DNA of 64,000 nt from Hirundichthys speculiger (lineage: Eukaryota; Chordata; Actinopteri; Beloniformes; Exocoetidae). The stretch spans positions 225,595-289,594 of the forward strand of contig JAGFBZ010000010.1 of assembly GCA_018398805.1 (NCBI GenBank), written 5' to 3'. The notes under the pieces were generated by a model. The model was not told the DNA's origin. It ran no database searches and saw only the letters and a list, made by a program, of their open reading frames with translations. Below are positions 20,990 through 30,951 of this stretch, piece by piece. The position numbers and the translations under genes are program-made. Positions within the stretch are counted from its first letter, which is position 1, and each line of letters begins with the position of its first letter.

Positions 20990-21570
20990 GGGTTATCCGT
21001 TACAACTAACGCATTACTGTAATCCGATTACTTTTTTGAGTAACGGAATAACTTAACGCGTTTTACGAGGCAAGTAGTAACTTTATTGTTAAATTTTCAA
21101 ATGAGTAATCCGTTATTTTTGCCAGCGTTTCTCTAATACGGTTCACCAGCCAGGTTTGTGAGCATTTTTCAAGGCAAATTATTTTTGCGACTGGGACGGA
21201 AAGAGAAATCACCATGCAAACTGTATCTGTGTGTCCCTCCTCATCTCTGCCTGCGGGCTCTGTGTGTCTGTGTCCGTGTGTGTGCGCACACCCGGGTACA
21301 CCACTCTAACTTTGAAAGAGCTATAAATAGGATATTGTGTATGTCATTCTTGTTTTTAGCCTTCAGGGTTTAATGAGTGTGTCCTACTCTTGCAATGGTG
21401 GTTCTGTAATAATGTAAAACAATTTGCCAGGGAATCACAAATGGGTTTTATTTTAACGGGAACAGAAAAATAATCCAAAACTAATCTAACGCTGTTACTT
21501 TTCTCAGTTAGTAATCCAGTAATTGAATGGATTACATTTAAAAGTAACGACACTGAACACTGACGGTTAC
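20990..21570. repeat. interspersed DNA repeat (GTAATCCGATTAC type)
   Basis: The left end holds GTTACAACTAACGCATTACT and GTAATCCGATTAC; the right end holds CAGTTAGTAATCCAGTAATT and AAAGTAACGACACTG in opposite sense. Probably a non-autonomous DNA transposon. Superfamily and target duplication were not resolved. Confidence 0.45.
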
Positions 21571-21989
21571 ATGGCACCAATGAACTGATGAAAGCTGGTT
21601 TTCTCGACTTACCAGGTTATTCAAGTCCTCATGCAAACGGCTAAACCAATATCCATTATCATTAACTGGATGCAATAATCTGTTTTCTCAGTGCATGCAA
21701 ACATCAAAATCAGGTTATTTAATCAGATAATGCCAGTTACTGGCTTTGGTCATCATGTAAATGTAGCCTGTGTGTCTGTGATATGGTGTGCCCCATCCAT
21801 ATCATAAGTTGTCTATATAAACGGTGTGTTCTGACGACATGTAAGAGTATATGTTCTTCTTCCTCCTCACCAGCCTTGGTTACATGGTCAGGCATGAATG
21901 AATAAATGGACATTTTTATTGAATAGACTTCACAAATATAATCGAAGGTCACATGGACAGACCAGATACAATGCTTGAGTGGTTAACGA
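21571..21989. other. unassigned spacer
   Basis: No coding potential or recognised repeat between the DNA repeat and the L2 fragment; probably intron of the transposase gene. Confidence 0.45.
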
Positions 21990-22235
21990 GCCAGGTCCTG
22001 CTCAAGGTTTCTTCCTCTTAAAGTGGAGTTTTTCCTTGCCACTGTTTGGCATAAAGGTTTTTTTTTCTCCCTACGTGGGAGTTTTTTTACCTGCCATTAT
22101 CATTGATTGGATTTAATATTATAATCTTAGTTAATGATATTTGCTCGGGGGTCATGCTCTGGATCTCTGTAAAGCGCCTAGAGACAATTGTCATTGTAAC
22201 AGACGCTATATAAATAAAATTGAATTGAACTGAAT
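21990..22235 (+). repeat. L2-like LINE 3' fragment B
   Basis: Contains GGTTTCTTCCTCTTAAAGTG, the GTAAAGCGCCTAGAGACAAT segment and a (TTGAA)n-like tail. It is the same 3' UTR as fragments A and C, in the opposite orientation. Confidence 0.8.
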
Positions 22236-22699
22236 AGCACAAGTGCTAATTTTCCCCACCAGTCCATAGGAGTCTTTTATGCATTGAATACATTGCATGT
22301 CAGTCAAATGTACATAGAAAATACAGACTTGAAGTCATAATCATTCATGATCACAAGCAAGCTACTCTGTGTCTACATGTGTGCGCACTGTTGCTTTGCC
22401 TGTAACCACACTTTGAGCCCTTTGTTAAAGATGTGGAAATTAGACTCAAGTTTTAAAGCGGGTTAGCTACAAATTTAATTCCTCCAAGCCAGTAGGTGTC
22501 ACACTCACACTCGCTTGCTCTTGCTCCAACCGTCAATCATACTAGTTGACAGGTATGCCAAATAGTAGAAAACACATCTGAATCGTTAAACACTAACTCG
22601 CCTGCAGACGAACCTGACAAACCTGCAGTATCACGTCTGCACCAGGAATGCTACAGTACCAGCTGACCGTTAGTTAGCATTAGCAGACATTTAGCTTAC
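22236..22699. other. unassigned spacer
   Basis: No supported feature; transposase-gene intron by position. Confidence 0.4.
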
Positions 22700-22836
22700 C
22701 TGTCCAGAAGGAAAGCAGCAACATCCGTGTGGCTTTTGAGCCCCATTGCTTCCTTGAATTGGCACCAACGCTGAAAAGCTTGCCAGATGTTTATTCTGGT
22801 CCTGCCCCATTCTTGGTCTGCTTGAATTTGTGACAT
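22700..22836 (-). CDS. orphan exon with ATG and splice donor
   Basis: The minus strand has ATG at 22834-22836, then an uninterrupted 45-codon reading containing INIWQAFQRWCQFKEAMGLK and DVAAFLLDR, ending at CAG|GTAAGC. It resembles an N-terminal helical segment (FQRW...GLKSD...FLLD) that I associate with multicopy teleost proteins, but I cannot name the family. It lies inside the CACTA-type element, opposite to the transposase. No downstream exon was found. It could be the start of another captured gene or a fragment of another transposon. Confidence 0.4.
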
Positions 22837-22859
22837 GTAACGCTGGGGCGATGCTATTT

Positions 22860-23324
22860 CTCCACAGAGCTATCACGATCGGGCACCCCCTGAGCTCCGC
22901 CTACCATGACATCTAATGCTGTTGGCGCAGAGATAATTTCATGTCGACGTTCCCAATGTAACCAGATGTAAATATTTACATATTTTGGACACTTCAAAAT
23001 GTATAAAATTGTTTATACAATTTTGAGTAAAAGTAATACTTTTATTCTGCACCCCTCTAGATGTTTTGTGGATGTATTTTTTGGGAAAAATTAATCATTT
23101 GATGAGAAAGTTGTAGCTGTGAGTGGCATTTTCCTTCATGTCACAGTCACACACCATTCTATACGCCGACCACGGAGCATGGGTAGCCCACATGCAGTGT
23201 CCTGGACACCCTTTTACCTTTTACCTTTCCCGACAACATAGCTTTAATATAAGGATACCCTCGTTTAGCTCAGGATGTCTGCCACAGTTCAGGTCAGGTA
23301 CATAAAAACTGAAGTCCGTTTCTC
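22860..23324. other. unassigned spacer
   Basis: No supported feature. It precedes the duplicated transposase exons. Confidence 0.4.
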
Positions 23325-23730
23325 TCTTTCTCCACTGACCACTATGGCCATAAGAAAGGGTGGTGTGCATGTTCTGTGTTACTCACCTGGCTTTGTGCTA
23401 ACCTATATTGTCATTGTCATCTTTTACAGAGTTCAACAGTCAGAATAGTTGATGGTGACCTAGAACAGCCCACCACATCTACAACCAGCCTCCCTGGACA
23501 ACAGTGTAGTCCGAGTCCGATGACACAGGTAAGATAATCTTTCTCCACTGACCACGGTGACAACAGGAAAGGGTGGTGTGCATGTTCTGTGTTACTCACC
23601 TGGCTGTGTGCTAACCTATATTGTCATTGTCATCTTTTACAGAGTTCTGCAGCAACAGTCAGAATGGATGATGGTGACCTAGAACAGCCCACCACATCTA
23701 CAACCAGCCTCCCTGGACAACGGTGCGTTC
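23325..23730 (+). repeat. tandem exon duplication in transposase gene
   Basis: About 216 bp of intron plus exon (from TTTCTCCACTGACCAC to CCTGGACAAC) is present twice in tandem. Both copies keep the acceptor TTTTACAG and read DGDLEQPTTSTTSLPGQ. The first copy has its own donor (CAG|GTAAGA), giving a 99-nt exon in phase 0. Confidence 0.85.
23430..23528 (+). CDS. CACTA transposase exon A (duplicated)
   Basis: 33 codons in phase 0 between TTTTACAG and GTAAGA, encoding a Ser/Thr-rich stretch with DGDLEQPTTSTTSLPGQQ. It repeats exon B's start, so the spliced protein would carry this segment twice. No catalytic role is expected. Confidence 0.6.
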
Positions 23731-23892
23731 CAATGGCTGAGGTTAACCACAACCTTGCCCCCCATTCAGCTACACATGCTCCAAGTGAGGTACTACAAAC
23801 CTCAAATGTTGAGGAGACAAGAAGACAGCACGAACTGTTATTAATGACTTTAAAACTTAAGCATGGACTTACCGACGAGGCACTAGAAGACA
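23643..23892 (+). pseudogene. CACTA transposase exon B, 5' part
   Basis: Starts after TTTTACAG with the duplicated segment, then reads RRQHELLLMTLKLKHGLTDE, a helical stretch typical just before the zinc-binding and catalytic parts of TNP2-like transposases. It is cut at 23897 by gypsy 2. The frame resumes at 29839 after the CCCTT duplication. Confidence 0.75.
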
Positions 23893-23897
23893 CCCTT

Positions 23898-24112
23898 TGT
23901 TGTGATATGACTATATACGAGAAGTATTATAGCTATATTTGTATAATAACTGGACACCGGACTACTCTCACTTTCCGTCTTGCACGTCTGTTTATTTCCC
24001 TCACTCCCGCAGTTCTGTTTCCTTCATTACATCCGGTTCTCTGTGTTCTTCAAAAATAAAACTGGTGCCCTTCACAATAAATTTCAGACAATATCCGGTA
24101 CCAAACATTACA
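23898..24112 (-). repeat. gypsy 2 3' LTR
   Basis: TGTTGTGATATGAC to CAAACATTACA as read on the plus strand. A long T run beside it (24118-24135) is an A-rich tract on the element's sense strand, in the polypurine-tract position. Confidence 0.92.
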
Positions 24113-24503
24113 TGTCTTTTTTTTTTTTTTTTTAGAAAATAAAAGAAGAAGGAAACTGTTGTGGAGACAATCAAATAACATGTGCAATAGCTGACATTCT
24201 CAAATTATGTTTCAATTCAATTAAAGTCATACTGCAACTTCTCAGCATGCAATCAATCCAGAACATAATGTAAGAAAAAACAATATACTCGAAAGTGCTA
24301 CTTACAAGAAAAAATAACACAACAACAGTAGCAAACAATTATACTCAGCGGATCACCAAGTCCTGGGGTACTCCTGTGAATGCTGGAATAACTCTGACAG
24401 TATTCAGATTGTGAACATCTCACAGGCCTGAACGCCTATAAACACAATGCAATGTTGTAATAATTTTTTTTTTTTTTTTTTTTTTTACACCCTGTACAAT
24501 CAA

Positions 24504-27500
24504 TTATAAGTCAAGGACCTGCCTCTGCTTAATGATACGTCCAGATCTCGTGCGTTGGCAAGGTTCTGTGTGATCAGGTTCACACCCAGACTCAGTGTGA
24601 TGGTGTGCGCCTGGACTCTCTTGCGTAGCTCTGGAGCCATCCTCGCCAGCCTCTGGTTGTTGTGTAACGGGTGCATTGTTGTCTAGCAGGTGCCGTCGGT
24701 TGCGTCTGAACGACTGGCCATCACTGGTTTTGATGTGGTAGCTCCGCGGTGTCTCAGCTGGTTGGACAACTGTCGCTGGTTTCCAGGTGCTATCTTCCTG
24801 TTGAAAACGGATGGATGCTCCGGCATGCAGCGTTGACATCAGTCTGGTGGATCTGTCATAGTGTTGTTTCTGTCGCTGCTGGCAGCTCGCCCTCCTTGCA
24901 TGGACAGCAGCCTCGGGAACCACTTGGGGTGGGAGTTGCTGAGTTGTTGCAGGCAGGATGGAGCGCAATCTGCGGTCATCAGGATCTGGGCTGGTGATTT
25001 GAGTCCGTCGACTGGTGTGTTCCTGTAATCCAGAAAACAGAGATATGGGTCTTTCTTGTCTTCTCTGGCCTTGGTGAGGATTCGCTTTGCAGTTTGAACA
25101 GTTTTTTTAGCTAGCCCGTTGCTCTGTGGGTAGCGTGGGCTTGAAGTGATGTGCTGGAAACCCCATGACTCTGCAAACTGCTTGAACTCTTGGGAGTTGT
25201 AACATGGCCCATTATCGCTGACAACCCGATGGGCGATTCCATGCCTCAAAAACACTGCTTTCATTTTGTGAATGACAGCGGCTGTGGTGATATTGTGCAG
25301 ACATTCTATCTCGAAGTACCGGCTGAGGTAGTCGCAAATGATGATGTAATTCTCAGAGTTCCATGTGAATAGATCTGTTGCTACTGTCTCCCATGGGGTC
25401 TCTGGTATGTCATGTGAAAGCATGGGTTCTTTAATATTGGAATTACGGTGTGTTTGGCATATGTCACATCTTTTAACCATTTCCTCGATCTGTTGACCCA
25501 TGCCTGGCCAAAACATCACGTCTCTTGCTCTGTGTTTGCTTTTCTCAACTCCAAAATGTCCCGTGTGGATGCATTTCAGCATGTGTGGTCTGAGCTTGTG
25601 TGGAATGATTATTTTCTCACCCTTCAGTAGGATTCCATCAGCTTCTGAGATCTCGTCACGATGGTTCCAGTACTCACTGATGAGTGGGGGACATTGTTTT
25701 CTTGTTTCTGGCCAGCCTGACCGGATGACTTGTTTCAGTGTGGAGAGCTGCTCATCTTGGGCTGTTTGGGTCTTGATGTCATTCAGTCTATCAGCACTCA
25801 CCGGGGCTGTGCTAACGACAGTATGGACTTGTGTCTCCATAGCCTCAGATAGAGACTCATCCTTGTCATTCATAGAATTTCTCGACAATGTGTCGGCCAC
25901 TGGAATCTCTTTGCCTGGTCTGTGGATGAGAGTTATACAATATTTTTGCAATGCAAGCATCATGCGCTGTAAGCGCGGTGGAGCAAGAGCAAGAGGTCTG
26001 CGGAGAATAGTCTCTAGCAGTTTGTGGTCAGATTCCACAATTATTTTCCGCCCGTAAAGGTACTCATGAAATCTCTTTCACCCAAACAGGACCGCATGTA
26101 GTTCTTTTTCAATCTGGGCGTAGTTTAGTTCAGTGCTGTTGAGTAGCTTGGATGCATATGCTACTGGCCTGCCTTCCTGCATGATGGTTGCACCCAGGCC
26201 GTGTTTTGACGCATCCACTTGTAGTGTTACTTCCTTTTCCGGATCGAAGTAGGCTAACACTGGCCCTGGCTCCGCTGTGATAATTTCTTTCATTTTTCGA
26301 AATGCATTTTCATGTACCATGTCCCATTTGAACTCTGCATCTTGTCTGAGCAGTTTTCTGAGTGGTGGACACACGTCAGCTAGATTGGGTGCGAATCTCG
26401 CCAGGTAGTTGGCCATGCCAAGCACAGTTTCTAGCTCTGTTTCACAAGATGGCGGTGACATGTCTCTGATAGCTTTCACCTTTAGTGGGTCCGGTTTCAA
26501 ACGATCAGCGGTGAGCTTGTGACCAAAGTAACTCACCTCAGGGACACAGATGCGGCAGTATCTGGGTTCAGGCGTATTCCTCTCTCCCTTGTGCGGTTGA
26601 GCATAGCTCGGAGGTTTGTGTCGTGCTCCTGCTTTGTTTTTCCGAACACAACAATATCGTCCACGATGCCAGCTACTCCTCTCAGGCCTTCATACGTCTC
26701 ATCCACCCTCCTCTGAAATTCATCCTGGGCGGACACGATGCCAAAGGGCAGCCTGAGGAAACGATATCTCCCAAATACAGTGTTAAACGTTGTGAGCATT
26801 GAGGACTCCTCGTCTAACTTTATGGCCCAATACCCAGATCTGGCATCCAGGGTGCTGAAATATTTTGCCCCTACTAATTTAGAAGTCACATCTTCCAGCG
26901 TAGGTAGGGGGTAATGTGGTCTCATTATGGCTTTGTTTAGGGGTCTTGGGTCTAGGCACACCCTAAGTTTGTGCGTCTTGGGCTTTTCACACACTACCAA
27001 GGCATTAACCCACTTGGTAGGCTCCGTCACCCTGCGTATGATGCCGTCCTTTTCCATGTTCTCCAACTCTGTTTTTAAACGATCTTTGAGGGCAAATGGT
27101 ATCCTCCGTGGTGGGCAGACAACTGGTGCCACACTGGGGTCAATTTTAAAGCTGCACTCGCCTGGGAATGCGCCAATGCCTTTGAAAATGTCTGCATACT
27201 CATCCAGGATGTTGCTGCTCTTTTTGTCACTGTCGACCGCATATACTACTTTAATGAGTCCCAGGGCTTTGCAAGCTTTAAAGCCTAGGATTGGTGGGCC
27301 TTTGCAGTTCACTACGTAGAATCTTTCTGTGGTTGACTTAGCTTTGTATGTGCTTCTTATTTTACAGTAGCCGTTCACTTCTAGCGTATGCCCTCCGTAG
27401 CCTGTTAACTTGCGGTCGGCTGTCATCAACTGTTTGTTAGGCATGAATGCATTAAAGTCCTTTACTGGTATGATGCTTGCTTGCGCTCCAGTGTCTAACT

Positions 27501-29544
27501 TAAAGGTTAACTTTCTGTTTTGTGATCCCAGCGCAATGTCTGCGTATGCGCTTTCCTCATCTTCTTTTCCTGTAGTAACAGTGTCCACAAATAGCTCCGG
27601 GCTATCATCTTCATCATCTCTTTCGACTGTGTGGATATCTCTGTGCACTGTCCTGCCAGCAATGTGAGATTTGGTTTTGCATACTTTTGCATAATGATTG
27701 AATTTATGGCATTTGAGGCATTGTTTGCCTTTTGCTGGGCACTCTGTCGCCTTATTGTGACGTCCTCCACACTTGCTACATGTATATTCGTGAGTCTTTG
27801 GGTTGTCATTGTATTTATTAGCACGTTTTGTGAAGCTTGTTTTTCCAGATTTGCGGTATATTGCATGTATCTCGTGGCTGTCGTTCGCCATAACTCTTAG
27901 CTGCGCTTTTGATAGCTCGTGGGAGCGGGCTATATCGATTGCTTTTTCCAGCGTGAGCTCCGGTCCTTGGCTAAGCAGTTTTTCACGTACTCTAGGTGAG
28001 TTGGTAGCAAAAACTATGCGGTCCCTGACCATCTCATCACTGTTTGTGTAGTTACAGTCTTTAACTAGCAGCTTGAGTTCTGTCACAAAGTGCTCGAATG
28101 ACTCACTGTTTCCTTGTGTCTTCTCATGGAATTTGTATCGTGCAAATATGGGGTTTGCTTTCGGAGTGAGGTATTCCGAGAATTTGTCGTAGTAGGTTTT
28201 GAGCAACTTAGCTTCATCTCCCGTTAGCGTCCAGGTGTTGCTGACGTCCCGTCCTTTATCACCGATCCACAGCAGAAGGAAGCTGCACTTTTCCTCTTCA
28301 GCTCGGTCTTTTAGGGGTCCAGTGAACATCAATCAATCAATCAATCAATCTTTATTTGTATAGCGCTTTTCATGCAAAAACATGCAACACAAAGTGCTTT
28401 ACAGAATTAAAAACAAATAATCACAATAAAACCCCTTCCCTCCCACCCTCCATACTAAACAAATATACACACACAATCACAACCAATAGGGCGACATGGC
28501 ATGGCACTGAGGATCAAGGAAAAACGCCACCTTTTGGGCCATCCACACTGGGAGGAGCCGCAGGCCTTATCAGGGTGACCGGCACCTGGGCCCCCCGACT
28601 CCAACTGACAGGCGGACCCCCAGATCAGTAGGAGGAACCCCCAGCCAGCCAGGCCAGAGGGACCCAAGGACAGCACCCCCAGTCACCTGACACAGCTCCC
28701 AGTGTGGAGGACCCCTCTGAGGAAACACTGGAGTTAAAAGATAATGACTAAAGGCATAAAATAGCAAGATAAAAGCAGCTAAAAGCAGATAAAAGCATCA
28801 TCCTAAAAAGCAAGTTAAAAGGAGCAACATAAAACAGGATAGCACCAGATAAAAATGTAAGAAGAGTTTAAAATATTAATTAATTAATTAATTAAAAGCC
28901 TGATTAAAAAGGTGTGTCTTTAGTCTTCCTTTACAAATATCAACAGTCTCTGCTGTCCTGAGGCCCTCCGGCAGGCTGTTCCACAGGTGGGGGCCATAGT
29001 GGCTAAATGCTGCCTCACCGTGGGTTTTTGTTCTAGGTTTTGGTATGGTTAAAAGGCCAGTGCCGGAGGACCGCAGGGTCCGCGAGGGTTGATATGGTAA
29101 AAGCAGGTCAGATAAGTAAGAGGGCGCAAGGCCATTAAGACATTTAAAAACCAGTAAGAGAATCTTAAAATCGATCCTGAAGCGGACGGGGAGCCAATGC
29201 AGCGACTTTAAAACTGGCGTAATGTGTTCCCGCCCTCTGGTCTTCGTCAGCACGCGAGCGGCTGAGTTCTGTAATAATTGGAGATTTACAATACTCTTTT
29301 TGGGAATACCAGAGAGCAGGGCATTACAATAATCCAGGCGACATGAAATAAAAGCATGCATTAGCACCTCCGTACTGGCCTGAGAGAGAAACGGGCGGAC
29401 TCTGGCTATGTTCTTAAGGTGATAAAAACCTATTTTTGTTAGGCTGAACATGAGTTCAGCGTGTTGCTTGAATCTCCGCCACGCATCCGGTAAATTGGAT
29501 GAATCCCAATCCATTTTCGGGGTGGGTACGCCAAACGCCTCCAT
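24504..29544 (-). pseudogene. gypsy 2 gag-pol, broken and interrupted
   Basis: The minus-strand start ATG is at 29542-29544 (MEAFGVPTPKMDWD), interrupted after 33 codons by an L2 insertion and resuming at 28322. gag has two CCHC knuckles (CSKCGGRHNKATEC, CLKCHKFNHYAKVC). Protease is KLDTGAQASIIPV, RT keeps VDDIVVFG, RNase H is LQVDASKHGLGATI. The integrase core has VATDLF and VVSDNGPCYNSQEF, but the third acidic residue reads lysine (SNGLAKKTVQ), so the D,D-E triad is broken. Frame changes occur near 26535, 26060 and 24900. No envelope gene. Confidence 0.9.
28330..29444 (-). mobile_element. L2-clade LINE inserted in gypsy 2 gag
   Basis: 5'-truncated copy with only the end of ORF2 (reading from LTKIGFYHLKNIARVRPFL to the GRLKTHLFNQAFN end) and the 3' UTR with a (GATT)n tail. 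TGAACAT flanks both sides (28323-28329 and 29445-29451). It is nearly identical to 10587-11690, so the two insertions are recent relative to each other. Confidence 0.92.
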
Positions 29545-29609
29545 CTTCGCCTTTTTTTTTTTTTTTTTTTTCTTTCTTTTCGCGAGTCCGTAGTCGTACG
29601 ACTATTACT

Positions 29610-29618
29610 CTGACACCA
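29610..29618 (-). promoter_or_regulatory. gypsy 2 primer-binding site
   Basis: On the minus strand TGGTGTCAG starts directly after the 5' LTR, the same nine bases as in gypsy 1. Confidence 0.6.
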
Positions 29619-29833
29619 TGTTGTGATATGACTATATACGAGAAGTATTATAGCTATATTTGTATAATAACTGGACACCGGACTACTCTCACTTTCCGTC
29701 TTGCACGTCTGTTTATTTCCGTCACTCACGCAGTTCTGTTTCCTTCATTACATCCGGTTCTCTATGTTCTTCAAAAATAAAACTGGTGCCCTTCACAATA
29801 AATTTCAGACAATATCCGGTACCAAACATTACA
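29619..29833 (-). repeat. gypsy 2 5' LTR
   Basis: 215 bp, about three differences from the 3' LTR at 23898-24112. Confidence 0.92.
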
Positions 29834-29838
29834 CCCTT

Positions 29839-30709
29839 AAGGTTATAAATGTGATAAGTGGAAAGCATGCTGTGTCTTCCACCAAACATTTTTTTTTTAC
29901 AAGTCATTTGATGAAATTAGGAACAACATCCAGTTTCACCATGTATGTGAAAGGTGCACACTCTCAATGGACATTGAGGGAGACAATGTCATATGTAGTC
30001 ATTGTCAGATTACTTGTAACACTAATGATCACATGAAACAAGGTGGTTTCTTTATAGTATTTCCACTTACACCCCAGTTGAAGGACATCATGGAACAAAC
30101 TGAAATAGTTAGTCAGTTGACAAATAAAAATAGTGCTCACTCTGGCCTGTATTCTGATATCACAGATGGTGACCTGTACAAGAAATGTATCCAAAGCAGT
30201 CAAGCTCAATCTGCTGTCCATATAAACCTTACATTAACTTTTAGTTTTGATGGTGTACCAGTATTCAAGAAGTCGGCATACAGTATTTGGCCCCTTCTGT
30301 ACACAATCAATGAGTTGGCACCTAATTTGAGAGCAAAGCATATCATGTATCATGTTGTCAGCATTATGGTTTGGTTTTGAAAAGCCAAATTGCAATACAG
30401 TCTTGGCACCCTTTGTTGAGAAATGTAATAAGCTACACCAAGAAGGGTTTGACTGGATCAGCACAGATGGGGTTCGTGGCAGATCAAATGTGTTTCCACT
30501 GGTTGCTGTTTGTGACTCGGTAGCAAGGCCTATGGTACAAATTGTAAAGCAGTTCAATGGCGAATTTGGCTGTTCCTATTGTTTACAAAAGGGCACTGTT
30601 ACAGCAAAAGGTCAAGGTCGCGTTAGAGTGTACCCCTATGAGGAGAATACAGAACTGAGAACTCATGCTCAAACAATGGAATTTGCTAATGAGGCTGTAG
30701 CAACGCACA
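29839..30709 (+). pseudogene. CACTA transposase, zinc and catalytic N part
   Basis: Resumes the exon B reading (KVINVISGKHAVSSTKHFF). After a frameshift in a T run near 29890-29898 it continues with a CxxC...CxxC segment (CERCTLSMDIEG, CSHCQ) and, after a second shift near 30355, with the TNP2 core: TFSFDGVPVFKKS, YSIWPLLYTINELAP, LWFGFEKPN, FGCSYCLQKG. This core is the Transposase_21-type RNase-H-like region, with DGVP as a likely catalytic aspartate. BEL/Pao interrupts it at 30714; the frame continues exactly at 37116. Confidence 0.85.
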
Positions 30710-30714
30710 CCCCT

Positions 30715-30922
30715 TGTTGCAGGACATAAGTTGGTTTTCAAAGAACACAAACAGATTTTCTTTCTCTTGAGTTTTTACTTTGCTTTCACACAGAGAGACA
30801 CAAACACAACTGACAAAAATTTGTAAGATTAGCCTCGCCCCCAGCAGTAATCAGTTCATGCAGAACTGCTGGGGAAGCAAGCTGGAGAGGTGTGCTGGGT
30901 TCAAACACCAAGAGCTGCAACA
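30715..30922 (-). repeat. BEL 3' LTR
   Basis: 208 bp. Differs from the other LTR by about four substitutions and a 3-nt indel. Confidence 0.93.
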
Positions 30923-30951
30923 CACTCCCGGCCCAATGAGAGTGACTTCAG

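Larger units (their letters stand above)
23898..29833 (-). mobile_element. Ty3/gypsy retrotransposon 2
   Basis: Two 215-bp LTRs (23898-24112 and 29619-29833) differ at about three positions and are flanked by CCCTT (23893-23897 and 29834-29838). The minus-strand order is LTR, primer-binding site, gag, pol, A-rich tract, LTR. It is inserted in exon B of the CACTA transposase. It carries an L2 LINE within gag. Confidence 0.93.

Noticed and set aside
25500..26057. 185-codon plus-strand frame opposite gypsy 2 pol
   Set aside because: Antisense shadow of the integrase/RNase H reading.
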